Positions 6,863 through 13,252 are shown, counted from the stretch's first letter. The stretch: DNA of 13,990 nt from Cocleimonas sp. (GCA_023146675.1 JAGLBQ010000030.1:1-13990), one strand, 5' to 3'. Made by a program: numbers and translations. Notes: generated from the letters alone by a model not told the origin.

Positions 6863-7411
6863 TTATAGCTTTGGGGATTTTGTTTGTTTCGTTAATTTTA
6901 GTTCTGACTGTAGTCTCTCCAGCCCAAGTTCTCGTGCATAAGCTATATTTCGTTCTGGAATACCTTCAGGATCGGGATGATTAGCAACTGCACGTTCAAG
7001 GCTACGTTCACGAATTAAATGCAATACAGGGTAGGGCGCACGATTGGTATAGTTTGCGGGATCATTATTATCTGATCCCTGAAAACAATAGTCAGGGTGA
7101 AAGTTAGCGAGTTGATAAATACCTCGATAGTGACATTCTTCTAACAGAGCATTCGCTATTTCTACCAGATCAAGGAAATCATCAAAGTCATTAAAGCCTT
7201 CTGGGATAATAAGTAGCGTGGTTTCAGTTTCGGGATGCTGATCTAGGAAGATAAGTTCATCCATTAAATGATGCAGGGCATCCTCTGTATTATCCGCCTC
7301 ACTAACATAATAGCGAATGCTATTGCGGAGCAGTTCTTTCTTTGCAAAAGGGCAGAAATTATGTTTAATAACAATATTTTCTAGCCAATTATTAATGCTT
7401 TTAATGATCAT
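6863..7411 (-). CDS. DUF1415 family protein
   Basis: A 182-residue member of the DUF1415 family, common in gamma- and betaproteobacteria, with no established function that I know of. Conserved blocks seen are NFCPFAKKE (residues 18-26), IRYYVSE, LLIIPEGFNDFDDFLDLVEIAN and YQLANFHPDYCFQG. Near the end come ANYTNRAPYPVLHLIRE and PDPEGIPERNI. The paired cysteines in these motifs (CPFA and YCF) and several conserved His/Asp residues could suggest a metal or redox role, but that is speculation. AGGAG, 9 bases before the start and inside the end of cvfB, gives a strong ribosome binding site. It is the second gene of a cvfB operon, with a 12-base gap. Its stop lies 20 bases from the exporter remnant, which is convergent. 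Confidence 0.9.
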   Translation of the reverse strand: MIIKSINNWLENIVIKHNFCPFAKKELLRNSIRYYVSEADNTEDALHHLMDELIFLDQHPETETTLLIIPEGFNDFDDFLDLVEIANALLEECHYRGIYQLANFHPDYCFQGSDNNDPANYTNRAPYPVLHLIRERSLERAVANHPDPEGIPERNIAYARELGLERLQSELKLTKQTKSPKL

Positions 7412-7423
7412 TAATTTTGACTC

Positions 7424-8266
7424 CTAAACTAAGCTCACTACATTTTCTTGCAGCAAAATAACACGCTCTTTATAGAGACTACTGAGAGCACGTTTATAGA
7501 CTTTTTTGCTGACATGAAAGGTTGCATAAATATCTTCTGGGCTACTTTTGTCAGAGAGTGTAGAGCTACCTTGGTTCGCAATCAAGTGTGTCACTATAGA
7601 CTTTTTAACCGCTTCCAAGGCTTGATCTTTTTTCCCTGCGCCCGCTATTTGCAAACAAAGATCAATTTTCTTATCTACCCTGACTTTCTTAATATACCCT
7701 TTAATTTTCTGCCCTAGTGATAATGGCTGAAAGACTTCATTTGTATACAATAACCCCAAATGTGTCTGATCTATTACCGCTTTATAAGCAAGCTCGGTTT
7801 TACTACAAATAATCAGGTCAACCGATTGATTTTCTTTGAAGTAGAAGGAAGTTTCACTAAGATGGCTATCTAAGTAAGTTGTTGCCGCGATGCGGTTAGT
7901 GCGTTCATCTAAATAAAGATAAACAACATAGGATTCACCCACTTTGAATGGATGTTTTTGCTCTCGATGCGGTACTAGCAAGTCTTTCTGTAAGCCCCAG
8001 TCTAGAAATGCTCCGACTTTATTAGTTGCGATCACCTTAAGGTAAGCGCACTCATCGACCATTGCATAAGGTGTTTCTGTTGTAGCTACTAAACGGTCTT
8101 CTGAATCTAGATAGATAAAGACATCAATAACATCATCTATTTTAAGATCATCCGTTACATATCGATTTGGTAACAATATTTCACCTTGTTTTCCACCATC
8201 TAAATAGATTCCTTGAGGGAGTCGTTTAACAATACGTAATACATTTTTTTGACCGATTCGTAACAT
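7424..8266 (-). CDS. cvfB: CvfB-family S1-domain RNA-binding protein
   Basis: A 280-residue protein of the CvfB/YitL family. Members contain three S1-like domains and a C-terminal winged-helix domain and bind RNA; in Firmicutes CvfB affects expression of virulence genes. Here the first OB-like unit covers about residues 1-65 (GQKNVLRIVKRLPQGIYLDGG and the strand ILLPNRYV). The second covers about 66-135, with VGAFLDWGLQKDLLVPHREQ, the clearest S1 signature. The third covers about 140-205, with YKAVIDQTHLGLLYTNEVF. The tail (about 215-280) contains SPEDIYATFHVSKKVYKRALSSLYKE, as expected for the winged helix. It is first in an operon with the DUF1415 gene. A good promoter lies upstream (TTGACA/TACAAA). 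Only a weak GAG precedes the start. The role in this organism is inferred from the family. Confidence 0.9.
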   Translation of the reverse strand: MLRIGQKNVLRIVKRLPQGIYLDGGKQGEILLPNRYVTDDLKIDDVIDVFIYLDSEDRLVATTETPYAMVDECAYLKVIATNKVGAFLDWGLQKDLLVPHREQKHPFKVGESYVVYLYLDERTNRIAATTYLDSHLSETSFYFKENQSVDLIICSKTELAYKAVIDQTHLGLLYTNEVFQPLSLGQKIKGYIKKVRVDKKIDLCLQIAGAGKKDQALEAVKKSIVTHLIANQGSSTLSDKSSPEDIYATFHVSKKVYKRALSSLYKERVILLQENVVSLV

Positions 8267-8293
8267 AATTTGAGCTCATTAATGAATGAATTT

Positions 8294-8321
8294 TTTGTAT
8301 TTTAACAATATTTACTGTCAA
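8294..8321 (-). promoter_or_regulatory. Putative sigma-70 promoter of the cvfB-DUF1415 operon
   Basis: Read on the minus strand: a perfect -35 TTGACA (8321-8316), a 16-base spacer and -10 TACAAA (8299-8294, four of six). This puts the start of transcription near 8287, about 20 bases before the cvfB ATG. The Fur box lies 22 bases upstream of the -35. Confidence 0.55.
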
Positions 8322-8342
8322 GCTTAAATTTATTTTTTACAA

Positions 8343-8372
8343 ATGATAATCATTATCTTATTTGATTAAAAT
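8343..8372 (+). promoter_or_regulatory. Putative plus-strand promoter overlapped by the Fur box
   Basis: The -10 candidate is TAAAAT (8367-8372, five of six) and the -35 candidate is ATGATA (8343-8348, four of six), with an 18-base spacer. A start near 8379 follows. The Fur box covers the -35 and half the spacer, so Fur binding would block RNA polymerase. No protein gene starts within 190 bases. Confidence 0.45.
8344..8358. promoter_or_regulatory. Fur box (iron-responsive operator)
   Basis: TGATAATCATTATCT matches the 15-base Fur consensus TGATAATNATTATCA at 13 of 14 fixed positions. It also matches the classic 19-base Fur box at 16 of 19. Fur with Fe(II) represses promoters that carry such sites. 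It sits 77 bases before cvfB and 215 before pssA, but overlaps a promoter that reads towards the orphan terminator at 8519-8546. Confidence 0.75.
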
Positions 8373-8378
8373 AAAGAC

Positions 8379-8546
8379 GTTTCCCCTCTTTCGATTCAAA
8401 AGTAATCTTCTTGCACCTTCTGTTAACAAATTTATATTTATTCAGCTAATGGAAAGTATAAGTGCTCTACTATAGATTCCGCTAACAACAAGAAGTCGTT
8501 ATTTAAAGCGAACGTTTCAAACGAGCCAATTGGCTCGTTTTTTTTT
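8379..8546 (+). ncRNA. Candidate Fur-repressed small RNA (RyhB/PrrF-like in logic)
   Basis: The region from the Fur-overlapped promoter to a strong terminator would give an RNA of about 168 bases with no protein gene in it. Features typical of Hfq-dependent small RNAs are visible. The 5' end is CU-rich (TTTCCCCTCTTTC, 8380-8392) and could pair with ribosome binding sites. A second CU-rich tract follows (TCTTCTTGCACCTTCTG, 8407-8423). A U-rich patch (GTTATTT) lies before the terminator, and the RNA ends in nine U. An alternative promoter (TTGCAC/TATATT, 8411-8438) would give an RNA of about 100 bases. I do not recognise the sequence as RyhB, PrrF or NrrF. The main alternative is a 5' leader of pssA with an attenuator. 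Only one short frame (ATG 8449, eight codons) lies inside and it has no ribosome binding site. The existence of the RNA is inferred, not shown. Confidence 0.5.
8519..8546 (+). terminator. Strong rho-independent terminator before pssA
   Basis: AAACGAGCC, loop AATT, GGCTCGTTT, running into nine T (8538-8546). The stem is 9 bp with a GC-rich core. No plus-strand protein gene lies between it and the exporter remnant ending at 6842, and the two genes between are on the minus strand. It therefore ends an RNA that starts in this gap. It stops 27 bases before the pssA start codon. Confidence 0.92.
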
Positions 8547-8573
8547 GCCTTAAAATATGCTATTAATGTACTT

Positions 8574-9341
8574 ATGAATACTGACAAAAATATACCTCAT
8601 AAAGGCATTTTTCTTTTGCCTAATCTTTTTACCACTGCGGCTTTATTCAGTGGTTTTTATGCGATTATTGCAGCTGTTAACGATAAATTCGAAATTGCTG
8701 CTATCGCTATCTTTATTGCCATGGTTCTAGACGGTCTGGATGGGCGTGTTGCGCGCTTAACAAACACACAGTCTGAATTTGGTGCCCAATATGACAGCTT
8801 GGCGGATCTGGTTTCTTTTGGTCTTGCTCCTAGCTTAGTCGTTTATCTCTGGGCTTTGGTGCATATGAAAGAAACGGCGGTAGCATGGGGGAAGCTCGGC
8901 TGGATGGCTGCTTTTATCTATGTCGCTTGCGCTGCTTTGCGTCTTGCACGTTTTAATGTGCAACAAGAAGAAGTCGATAGTCGCTATTTTATTGGTCTAC
9001 CAAGCCCAGCCTCTGCCGCACTTATGGTTGGTATGGTATGGCTTTGTAGTAACCTAGGCATAACGGGGGATTCAATAGAGATCCCCGCATTGTTAATGAC
9101 GTTGTTTGCAGGTCTATTAATGGTAAGTAACTTTAAGTTTCATAGCTTTAAAGGCTTTGATTTTAGAAGTAAAGTACCGCACTTATTTGTTTTAGTGATA
9201 GCGCTGGTGTTTGCTTTAGTTGCTATCGCACCCCCTATTGTTTTATTTGGTGTATTTTTGATTTATGCATTTTCAGGTCCTGCTATCTGGCTAATGGAAA
9301 ATACGCCCCTCAAAAAATTATTTATAAAAAATAAAAAATAA
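8574..9341 (+). CDS. pssA: CDP-diacylglycerol--serine O-phosphatidyltransferase
   Basis: Inner-membrane enzyme that makes phosphatidylserine from CDP-diacylglycerol and L-serine, the committed step to phosphatidylethanolamine. The CDP-alcohol phosphotransferase motif is complete: Asp53, Asp56-Gly57, Ala60-Arg61, then eight residues, Gly70, Asp74 and Asp78. About seven to eight hydrophobic segments follow, and the C-terminus is basic (FIKNKK). The length, 255, suits the type II, B. subtilis-like enzyme; it is unrelated to the E. coli phospholipase-D-like PssA. The ATG at 8574 has no visible Shine-Dalgarno sequence, and the strong terminator lies only 27 bases upstream. pssA next to leuA is a common order in gammaproteobacteria, often after ilvC; the ilv genes are not here. 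Confidence 0.95.
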   Translation: MNTDKNIPHKGIFLLPNLFTTAALFSGFYAIIAAVNDKFEIAAIAIFIAMVLDGLDGRVARLTNTQSEFGAQYDSLADLVSFGLAPSLVVYLWALVHMKETAVAWGKLGWMAAFIYVACAALRLARFNVQQEEVDSRYFIGLPSPASAALMVGMVWLCSNLGITGDSIEIPALLMTLFAGLLMVSNFKFHSFKGFDFRSKVPHLFVLVIALVFALVAIAPPIVLFGVFLIYAFSGPAIWLMENTPLKKLFIKNKK

Positions 9342-9347
9342 TTTTAC

Positions 9348-9376
9348 TTGAAGCCGATTTAATTTTTATGTATTTT
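9348..9376 (+). promoter_or_regulatory. Possible promoter for the leuA leader and leuA
   Basis: TTGAAG (9348-9353), a 17-base spacer and TATTTT (9371-9376) lie just after the pssA stop. Each box matches four of six positions. A start near 9383 would place the short leucine-rich frame at the front of the transcript. The match is modest in AT-rich DNA. Confidence 0.35.
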
Positions 9377-9383
9377 TACCCCT

Positions 9384-9530
9384 ATGTTTTTAGATAATCA
9401 TACAGCAACATCTGATTTTGCAATGAGTGCCCAGCACTCAGGTTATCTTGTGTTTGACTATCCCTTCTTTAAAGCTCTCTTTTCAGCTTCACTTCTTCTG
9501 CTCGCACTATCATTCTATCTCCTGCCTTAG
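9384..9530 (+). CDS. Candidate leuA leader peptide, leucine-rich (or tiny membrane protein)
   Basis: A 48-codon frame between pssA and leuA; an inner ATG at 9423 gives 35 codons. The C-terminal half is leucine-rich: residues 24-27 from the inner start are Leu-Leu-Leu-Leu (CTT CTT CTG CTC, 9492-9503), followed by ALSFYLLP and the stop. Nine of the last 35 residues are leucine. Runs of the regulated amino acid at this place are the mark of attenuation leader peptides of leu operons. The stop codon sits in the loop of a small GC hairpin (9522-9535). Another hairpin (9424-9440) covers the inner ATG, which favours the longer form. Neither start has a good ribosome binding site. No classic terminator with a T-run follows, so the mechanism would not be the standard one. 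The hydrophobic end could also be a membrane helix of a small protein. Confidence 0.45.
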   Translation: MFLDNHTATSDFAMSAQHSGYLVFDYPFFKALFSASLLLLALSFYLLP

Positions 9531-9588
9531 GGCAGATAATTTGATTGATACGTTCCTGGCGAGGAGAAACGCATTCTTAAGTATTAAG
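9424..9588 (+). promoter_or_regulatory. Set of hairpins in the leuA 5' region
   Basis: Three stems are visible. TGAGTGC/GCACTCA with a CCA loop is at 9424-9440 (7 bp). CTGCC/GGCAG with a TTAG loop is at 9522-9535 and straddles the leader stop codon. CTTAA/TTAAG with a GTA loop is at 9576-9588. The middle one is followed by ATAATTTGATT, only a weak terminator tail. Together with the leader peptide they suggest control of leuA by leader translation. Confidence 0.4.
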
Positions 9589-9656
9589 TTAAAAACAATT
9601 TTCTGTAATGGCTAGCGATAGATAAAGCGCGCCAATGCAGACAATGGAGTAGAAAA

Positions 9657-11204
9657 ATGTCTGATGATCGTTTAATTATTTTTGATACAACCTTGCGTGA
9701 TGGCGAACAAAGCCCAGGCGCATCAATGACTCAAGATGAAAAAGTGCGGATTGCTAAAATTTTGGAGCAAATGAGTGTTGATGTCATCGAAGCAGGTTTT
9801 CCTGTTGCCAGTGTGGGTGACTTTGAGTCAGTACGTGCTATCGCGCAAACCATAAAAAACAGTACGGTTTGTGGTTTGGCAAGAGCATTAGATAAAGATA
9901 TTGATAGGGCTGGAGAGGCGATTAAGCCCGCTATATCAGGTCGTATTCATACCTTTATCGCCACCTCACCGATCCATATGAAAGAAAAGTTGCGTATGGA
10001 GCCTGATCAAGTGCTTGAGCAAGCCGTGCATGCAGTTAAAAGAGCGCGACAGTACACGGATGATGTTGAATTTTCGCCCGAAGATGCAGGGCGTTCCGAT
10101 TTGGATTTTTTGTGTCGTGTTGTTGAAGCAACAATAGAGGCAGGCGCAACAACCATCAATATCCCTGATACCGTTGGTTACAATATTCCACATCAGTTTG
10201 GTGAAACAGTACGCCAAATTATAGAGCGCGTTCCAAATTCCGATAAAGCCATTTTCTCAGTTCATTGTCACAATGACTTAGGTTTAGCAGTGGGTAATTC
10301 TCTTGCTGCTGTACTTAATGGTGCGCGTCAAGTTGAATGTACTATCAATGGCTTGGGTGAAAGGGCGGGTAATGCATCATTGGAAGAGGTTGTTATGGCA
10401 ATAAGAACCCGACAGGATGTATTCAATTGTGATACCAATATTGATACTCGTATTATTGTTCCTGCATCGCATATGGTGTCCTCTATCACAGGTTTCCCCG
10501 TACAACCTAATAAAGCCATTGTTGGTAAAAATGCATTTGCACATGAATCTGGCATTCATCAGGATGGTATTTTGAAATCACGCGAAACCTATGAAATTAT
10601 GCGAGCGCAAGATGTTGGTTGGAGTGATAATAAATTAGTCTTAGGCAAACACTCAGGACGCGCAGCAGTAAAGGCACGTTTAAAAGAGATCGGTATTGAG
10701 TTTGAGAGTGAAACAGGATTAAACGCAGCATTTGACCGTTTTAAATCCTTGGCTGACCTTAAGCATGAGATTTACGATGAGGATTTAATCGTCATCGCAA
10801 ATCAATCCCGTTCTGCTACTGATCAAGTTACCTATAAATTAGTTTCTTCATGGGTTTGCTCTGAAACAGGGGAAACACCCCATGCAAAAGTCGTTATTAC
10901 GATTGATGGTAAAGAAGTAACAGGTGAAGCTGATGGTGGCGGCTCTGTTGATGCGGTTTATTCTGCCATTAAATCGATTGTTCCCGAATCGGGTGTATTG
11001 GAACTTTATTCGGTTAATAATGTAACTAATGGAACTGACTCACAGGGCGAAGTGAATGTGCGCTTGGAAAAAGAAGGGCGTTTAGTGTATGGCAAAGGTG
11101 TTGATACGGATATTGTATTAGCATCAGCAAAAGCCTATTTGGATGCACTAAATAAGCTAGCAATAAGTGTGGATCGTGAACATTCACAGGATAGTGGTGT
11201 TTAA
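9657..11204 (+). CDS. leuA: 2-isopropylmalate synthase
   Basis: Condenses acetyl-CoA with 2-oxoisovalerate to 2-isopropylmalate, the first committed step of leucine synthesis, in the cytoplasm. The HMGL-like TIM barrel starts with FDTTLRDGEQSPGASM (residues 9-24), with the metal ligand Asp10. The metal-binding HxH (His203, His205) lies in SVHCHNDLGLAVGN, and ERAGNASLEEVVM follows. The segment GKNAFAHESGIHQDG (about 289-303) is also conserved. The C-terminal part (about 390-510) is the regulatory LeuA dimer domain that mediates leucine feedback. The length, 515, is typical of the short bacterial class. GGAG lies 7 bases before the ATG. The leader region upstream suggests added control by leucine supply, and a terminator follows at 11233-11262. 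Confidence 0.97.
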   Translation: MSDDRLIIFDTTLRDGEQSPGASMTQDEKVRIAKILEQMSVDVIEAGFPVASVGDFESVRAIAQTIKNSTVCGLARALDKDIDRAGEAIKPAISGRIHTFIATSPIHMKEKLRMEPDQVLEQAVHAVKRARQYTDDVEFSPEDAGRSDLDFLCRVVEATIEAGATTINIPDTVGYNIPHQFGETVRQIIERVPNSDKAIFSVHCHNDLGLAVGNSLAAVLNGARQVECTINGLGERAGNASLEEVVMAIRTRQDVFNCDTNIDTRIIVPASHMVSSITGFPVQPNKAIVGKNAFAHESGIHQDGILKSRETYEIMRAQDVGWSDNKLVLGKHSGRAAVKARLKEIGIEFESETGLNAAFDRFKSLADLKHEIYDEDLIVIANQSRSATDQVTYKLVSSWVCSETGETPHAKVVITIDGKEVTGEADGGGSVDAVYSAIKSIVPESGVLELYSVNNVTNGTDSQGEVNVRLEKEGRLVYGKGVDTDIVLASAKAYLDALNKLAISVDREHSQDSGV

Positions 11205-11232
11205 AAATATTAATACCACTAACTAAAAAATT

Positions 11233-11267
11233 AAAGCTTTCATTGCAAAGAGTGAAAGCTTTGGTTT
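11233..11267 (+). terminator. Rho-independent terminator of leuA
   Basis: AAAGCTTTCA and TGAAAGCTTT form a perfect 10-bp stem (11233-11242, 11253-11262) around a 10-base loop, followed by GGTTTTGCTT. It begins 28 bases after the leuA stop. Confidence 0.75.
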
Positions 11268-11271
11268 TGCT

Positions 11272-11297
11272 TCTACCTCATATCGGTGAAAGGTAGA
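11272..11297. repeat. Second hairpin after leuA
   Basis: TCTACCT (11272-11278) and AGGTAGA (11291-11297) form a 7-bp stem around 12 bases. It lies between the leuA terminator and the DUF533 promoter area. No clear T-run follows. Confidence 0.4.
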
Positions 11298-11304
11298 GGT
11301 ATTC

Positions 11305-11329
11305 TTTAGTATATGTAAAGTATACTAAA
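11305..11329. promoter_or_regulatory. Operator-like palindrome over the DUF533 promoter
   Basis: TTTAGTATA and TATACTAAA form a perfect 9-bp inverted repeat with a 7-base centre, ending 25 bases before the DUF533 start. The right arm contains TATACT, a good -10 hexamer; no good -35 is visible at the right distance. A dimeric regulator bound here would cover the promoter. The regulator is unknown. Confidence 0.4.
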
Positions 11330-11354
11330 TTTATCATTTTAAGGGGAAAGTCAA

Positions 11355-12059
11355 ATGAGCATGATGGGTACGTTAGGAAAAGTAGCAATGGGAATTATTG
11401 TAGCAAAAGGAATGAGCAAAGTAATGGGGGGCGGCTCATCTAGTGCAGGCGGTTTGCTAGGTGGTCTTTTAGGTGGGCAAGGAAATCAGCGTCAAAGTAG
11501 CGGAGGTCTTTCTGATATGCTTGGTGCTGGTGGTTTAGGTAGCTTGCTTGGCGGCGCTTCGGGAGGAGGTCTTGGTGGTCTACTTGGTTCTTTAGCAGGC
11601 GGTGGAACACAAAATAATTCAGTAGGTAATAGTGGTCAAACTAAAGATTTCTCTAGTATGTTTAATGATGCTATTCAAGGCAAAGAACCAGAACCCACGC
11701 CCGAGCAAGATCAACAAGCACAAATTATGCTGCGCGCAATGATTAGTGCAGCAAAAGCGGATGGTCATGTAGATGAAGAGGAAAAGAAGAAAATCGTTGA
11801 GCATCTAAAAGATATTTCTGATGAAGATGCAGAGATGGTGCGTAATGAGCTACAAGCTCCACTGGATATACAAGGTTTAATTGACAGTGTTCCAAAAGGT
11901 ATGGAGCAGCAAGTTTACTTAATGTCATTGTTAGCAATAGACCTTGATTCTAAAGAAGAAGCCGTTTATCTTAATCTCTTAGGAAAAGGTTTGAATATCT
12001 CACATCAAGAAAGCAATCAGATACATGAGAAGTTAGGTGTGCCGACACTGTATAATTAA
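11355..12059 (+). CDS. DUF533 (YebE-like, TerB-fold) protein
   Basis: A 234-residue protein of the DUF533 family; E. coli YebE is about 219 residues. The N-terminus has one hydrophobic stretch (LGKVAMGIIVAKGMSKVM, about residues 7-24). A long Gly/Ser-rich region (about 25-95) follows, with repeated GGLLGGLLGG-type units and probably flexible. The C-terminal domain (about 115-230) is helical and resembles TerB: IMLRAMISAAKADGHVDEEEKKKIVEHL near its start, then EQQVYLMSLLAIDLDSKEEAVYL. The acidic ADGHVDEEE segment is the typical TerB metal-binding-like loop. Family members are taken to be membrane-associated; function is not established. AAGGGG lies 8 bases before the ATG, a strong ribosome binding site. 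It is a single gene with its own terminator. Confidence 0.88.
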   Translation: MSMMGTLGKVAMGIIVAKGMSKVMGGGSSSAGGLLGGLLGGQGNQRQSSGGLSDMLGAGGLGSLLGGASGGGLGGLLGSLAGGGTQNNSVGNSGQTKDFSSMFNDAIQGKEPEPTPEQDQQAQIMLRAMISAAKADGHVDEEEKKKIVEHLKDISDEDAEMVRNELQAPLDIQGLIDSVPKGMEQQVYLMSLLAIDLDSKEEAVYLNLLGKGLNISHQESNQIHEKLGVPTLYN

Positions 12060-12067
12060 GCTATACA

Positions 12068-12088
12068 GAAGTGAAAACTTCAATTTTT
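12068..12088 (+). terminator. Rho-independent terminator of the DUF533 gene
   Basis: GAAGT, loop GAAA, ACTTC, then AATTTTT. The 5-bp stem with a stable GNRA loop starts 8 bases after the stop codon. Confidence 0.6.
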
Positions 12089-12089
12089 C

Positions 12090-12113
12090 AGTCAAATAGT
12101 CAAATAGTCAAAC
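12090..12113. repeat. Three tandem 8-base repeats
   Basis: AGTCAAAT, AGTCAAAT and AGTCAAAC follow one another directly behind the DUF533 terminator. Such a short array could arise by slippage and vary between strains, or serve as repeated protein-binding half-sites. Confidence 0.6.
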
Positions 12114-12126
12114 TTAATAGTAGGGC

Positions 12127-12157
12127 GATAACTCATAACTTTAGTGGGTGAGTTATC
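12127..12157. repeat. Perfect 9-bp inverted repeat upstream of the uracil-DNA glycosylase gene
   Basis: GATAACTCA (12127-12135) and TGAGTTATC (12149-12157) enclose 13 bases. A six-T run starts 16 bases later (12174), too far for an ordinary terminator. An operator for the gene at 12232 is the other reading. Confidence 0.5.
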
Positions 12158-12231
12158 ACTTATCTACCTACAATTTTTTGCTATTGAAAAGCATATTTAC
12201 TCTATAAATAAAGGCTTTAGGATTCTTAAGA

Positions 12232-13194
12232 ATGCCAGTAACTCAACAGCAACTTTCTTATCTAAATGCTATGGGTATTCCTGTATGGGTTGGTCGTGAT
12301 ACAGTTGATTCAGCCATTTTTGAGACTAAAGCGGATAGGAGTACTGTTGATAGTATAGCGCAGCAGCAAAGCGTCACTCAATTAGCCTCACCAAATCAGC
12401 TACCTATACAAAACAATCCAATTTATCAGCAAGCCCCTTCCCCTCAAGCACCCTCAAGCCATACAGCACAGCCTCCTGCTTTTTCAACTGAAAATCTATT
12501 CAATGCAATAGATCAAGCTGCTCCAGTTAACCAACCACAAAGTGCAAGTTCAATAGCTGACTCACTAAAGGAAAAAATAGAAAAAACGGAATTAATAGAC
12601 TCTTCAAGCTTTGATTGGCAGCAATTACAACAGGCGGTAACAGACTGCCAACAATGTGAACTGTATAATAAGCGCACCCACGTTGTTTTTGGCGAAGGAA
12701 AGCAAAATTCCACATGGATGATTATTGGTGATGCACCAAAAGAGGAGGAAGATACCCAAGGCAGACCTTTTATGGATAGATCGGGCGTATTATTAGATAA
12801 TATGTTAACTGCAATTGGTCTGGATCGTCCTTCTGTATATCTTGCTAATACACTAAAATGCCGCCCACCCAATAACCGTGATCCAAAAAAGGCAGAATCA
12901 AAAACATGTTATGGTTATCTAAAACGCCAGATTCAACTTGTTAATCCAACATTAATATTAATCGTAGGCAGAATAGCAGCGCAGCATTTATTGCAAACTA
13001 GAGAGCCATTAGCACGGCTTAGAGGGCGTCGTCATACGATTGAAGAACTTAATATTCCTGTCGTAGTGACTTATCATCCAGCCTATCTACTACGCCAACC
13101 GCGTGATAAATATAAATCTTGGCAGGATTTGAAATTGGCACAGTCTATATTAGCTGAGGTTTCAGGAGATCAGCCTAAAATACAAGCGCAATGA
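12232..13194 (+). CDS. Family 4 (iron-sulphur) uracil-DNA glycosylase with long N-terminal extension
   Basis: Removes uracil from DNA, starting base-excision repair after cytosine deamination. Residues about 135-310 form the family 4 domain. Four cysteines (139, 142, 210, 226) fit its 4Fe-4S cluster. NTLKCRPPNNRDP (206-218) and TYHPAYLLRQP (280-290, with the active-site His282) are typical. The first motif is GDAPKEEED (166-174) where the family has G-E-(A/G)-P-G, and MDRSG (181-185) where VGxAG is usual. Both changes touch the active-site region, so activity may be altered. Residues 1-30 are conserved-looking (YLNAMGIPVWVGR), as in gammaproteobacterial homologues. Residues about 45-105 are Gln/Pro-rich and probably a flexible linker. 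AGGA lies 9 bases before the ATG. The gene is convergent with the 111-residue gene. Confidence 0.9.
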   Translation: MPVTQQQLSYLNAMGIPVWVGRDTVDSAIFETKADRSTVDSIAQQQSVTQLASPNQLPIQNNPIYQQAPSPQAPSSHTAQPPAFSTENLFNAIDQAAPVNQPQSASSIADSLKEKIEKTELIDSSSFDWQQLQQAVTDCQQCELYNKRTHVVFGEGKQNSTWMIIGDAPKEEEDTQGRPFMDRSGVLLDNMLTAIGLDRPSVYLANTLKCRPPNNRDPKKAESKTCYGYLKRQIQLVNPTLILIVGRIAAQHLLQTREPLARLRGRRHTIEELNIPVVVTYHPAYLLRQPRDKYKSWQDLKLAQSILAEVSGDQPKIQAQ

Positions 13195-13252
13195 TCAATA
13201 TTAGGTGGCAGTACGGTCGGGGGCTCTGTTAGTGCTAATCACCATTAAAAGT

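Noticed and set aside
8449..8475. Eight-codon frame (ending Leu-Leu) as a leader peptide controlling pssA
   Set aside because: No ribosome binding site, too short and no link between its codons and phospholipid synthesis; kept only as part of the attenuator alternative.
9427..9615. 62-codon frame starting with GTG between pssA and leuA
   Set aside because: It starts at GTG without a ribosome binding site and its product has no recognisable features; the overlapping leucine-rich frame fits the context better.
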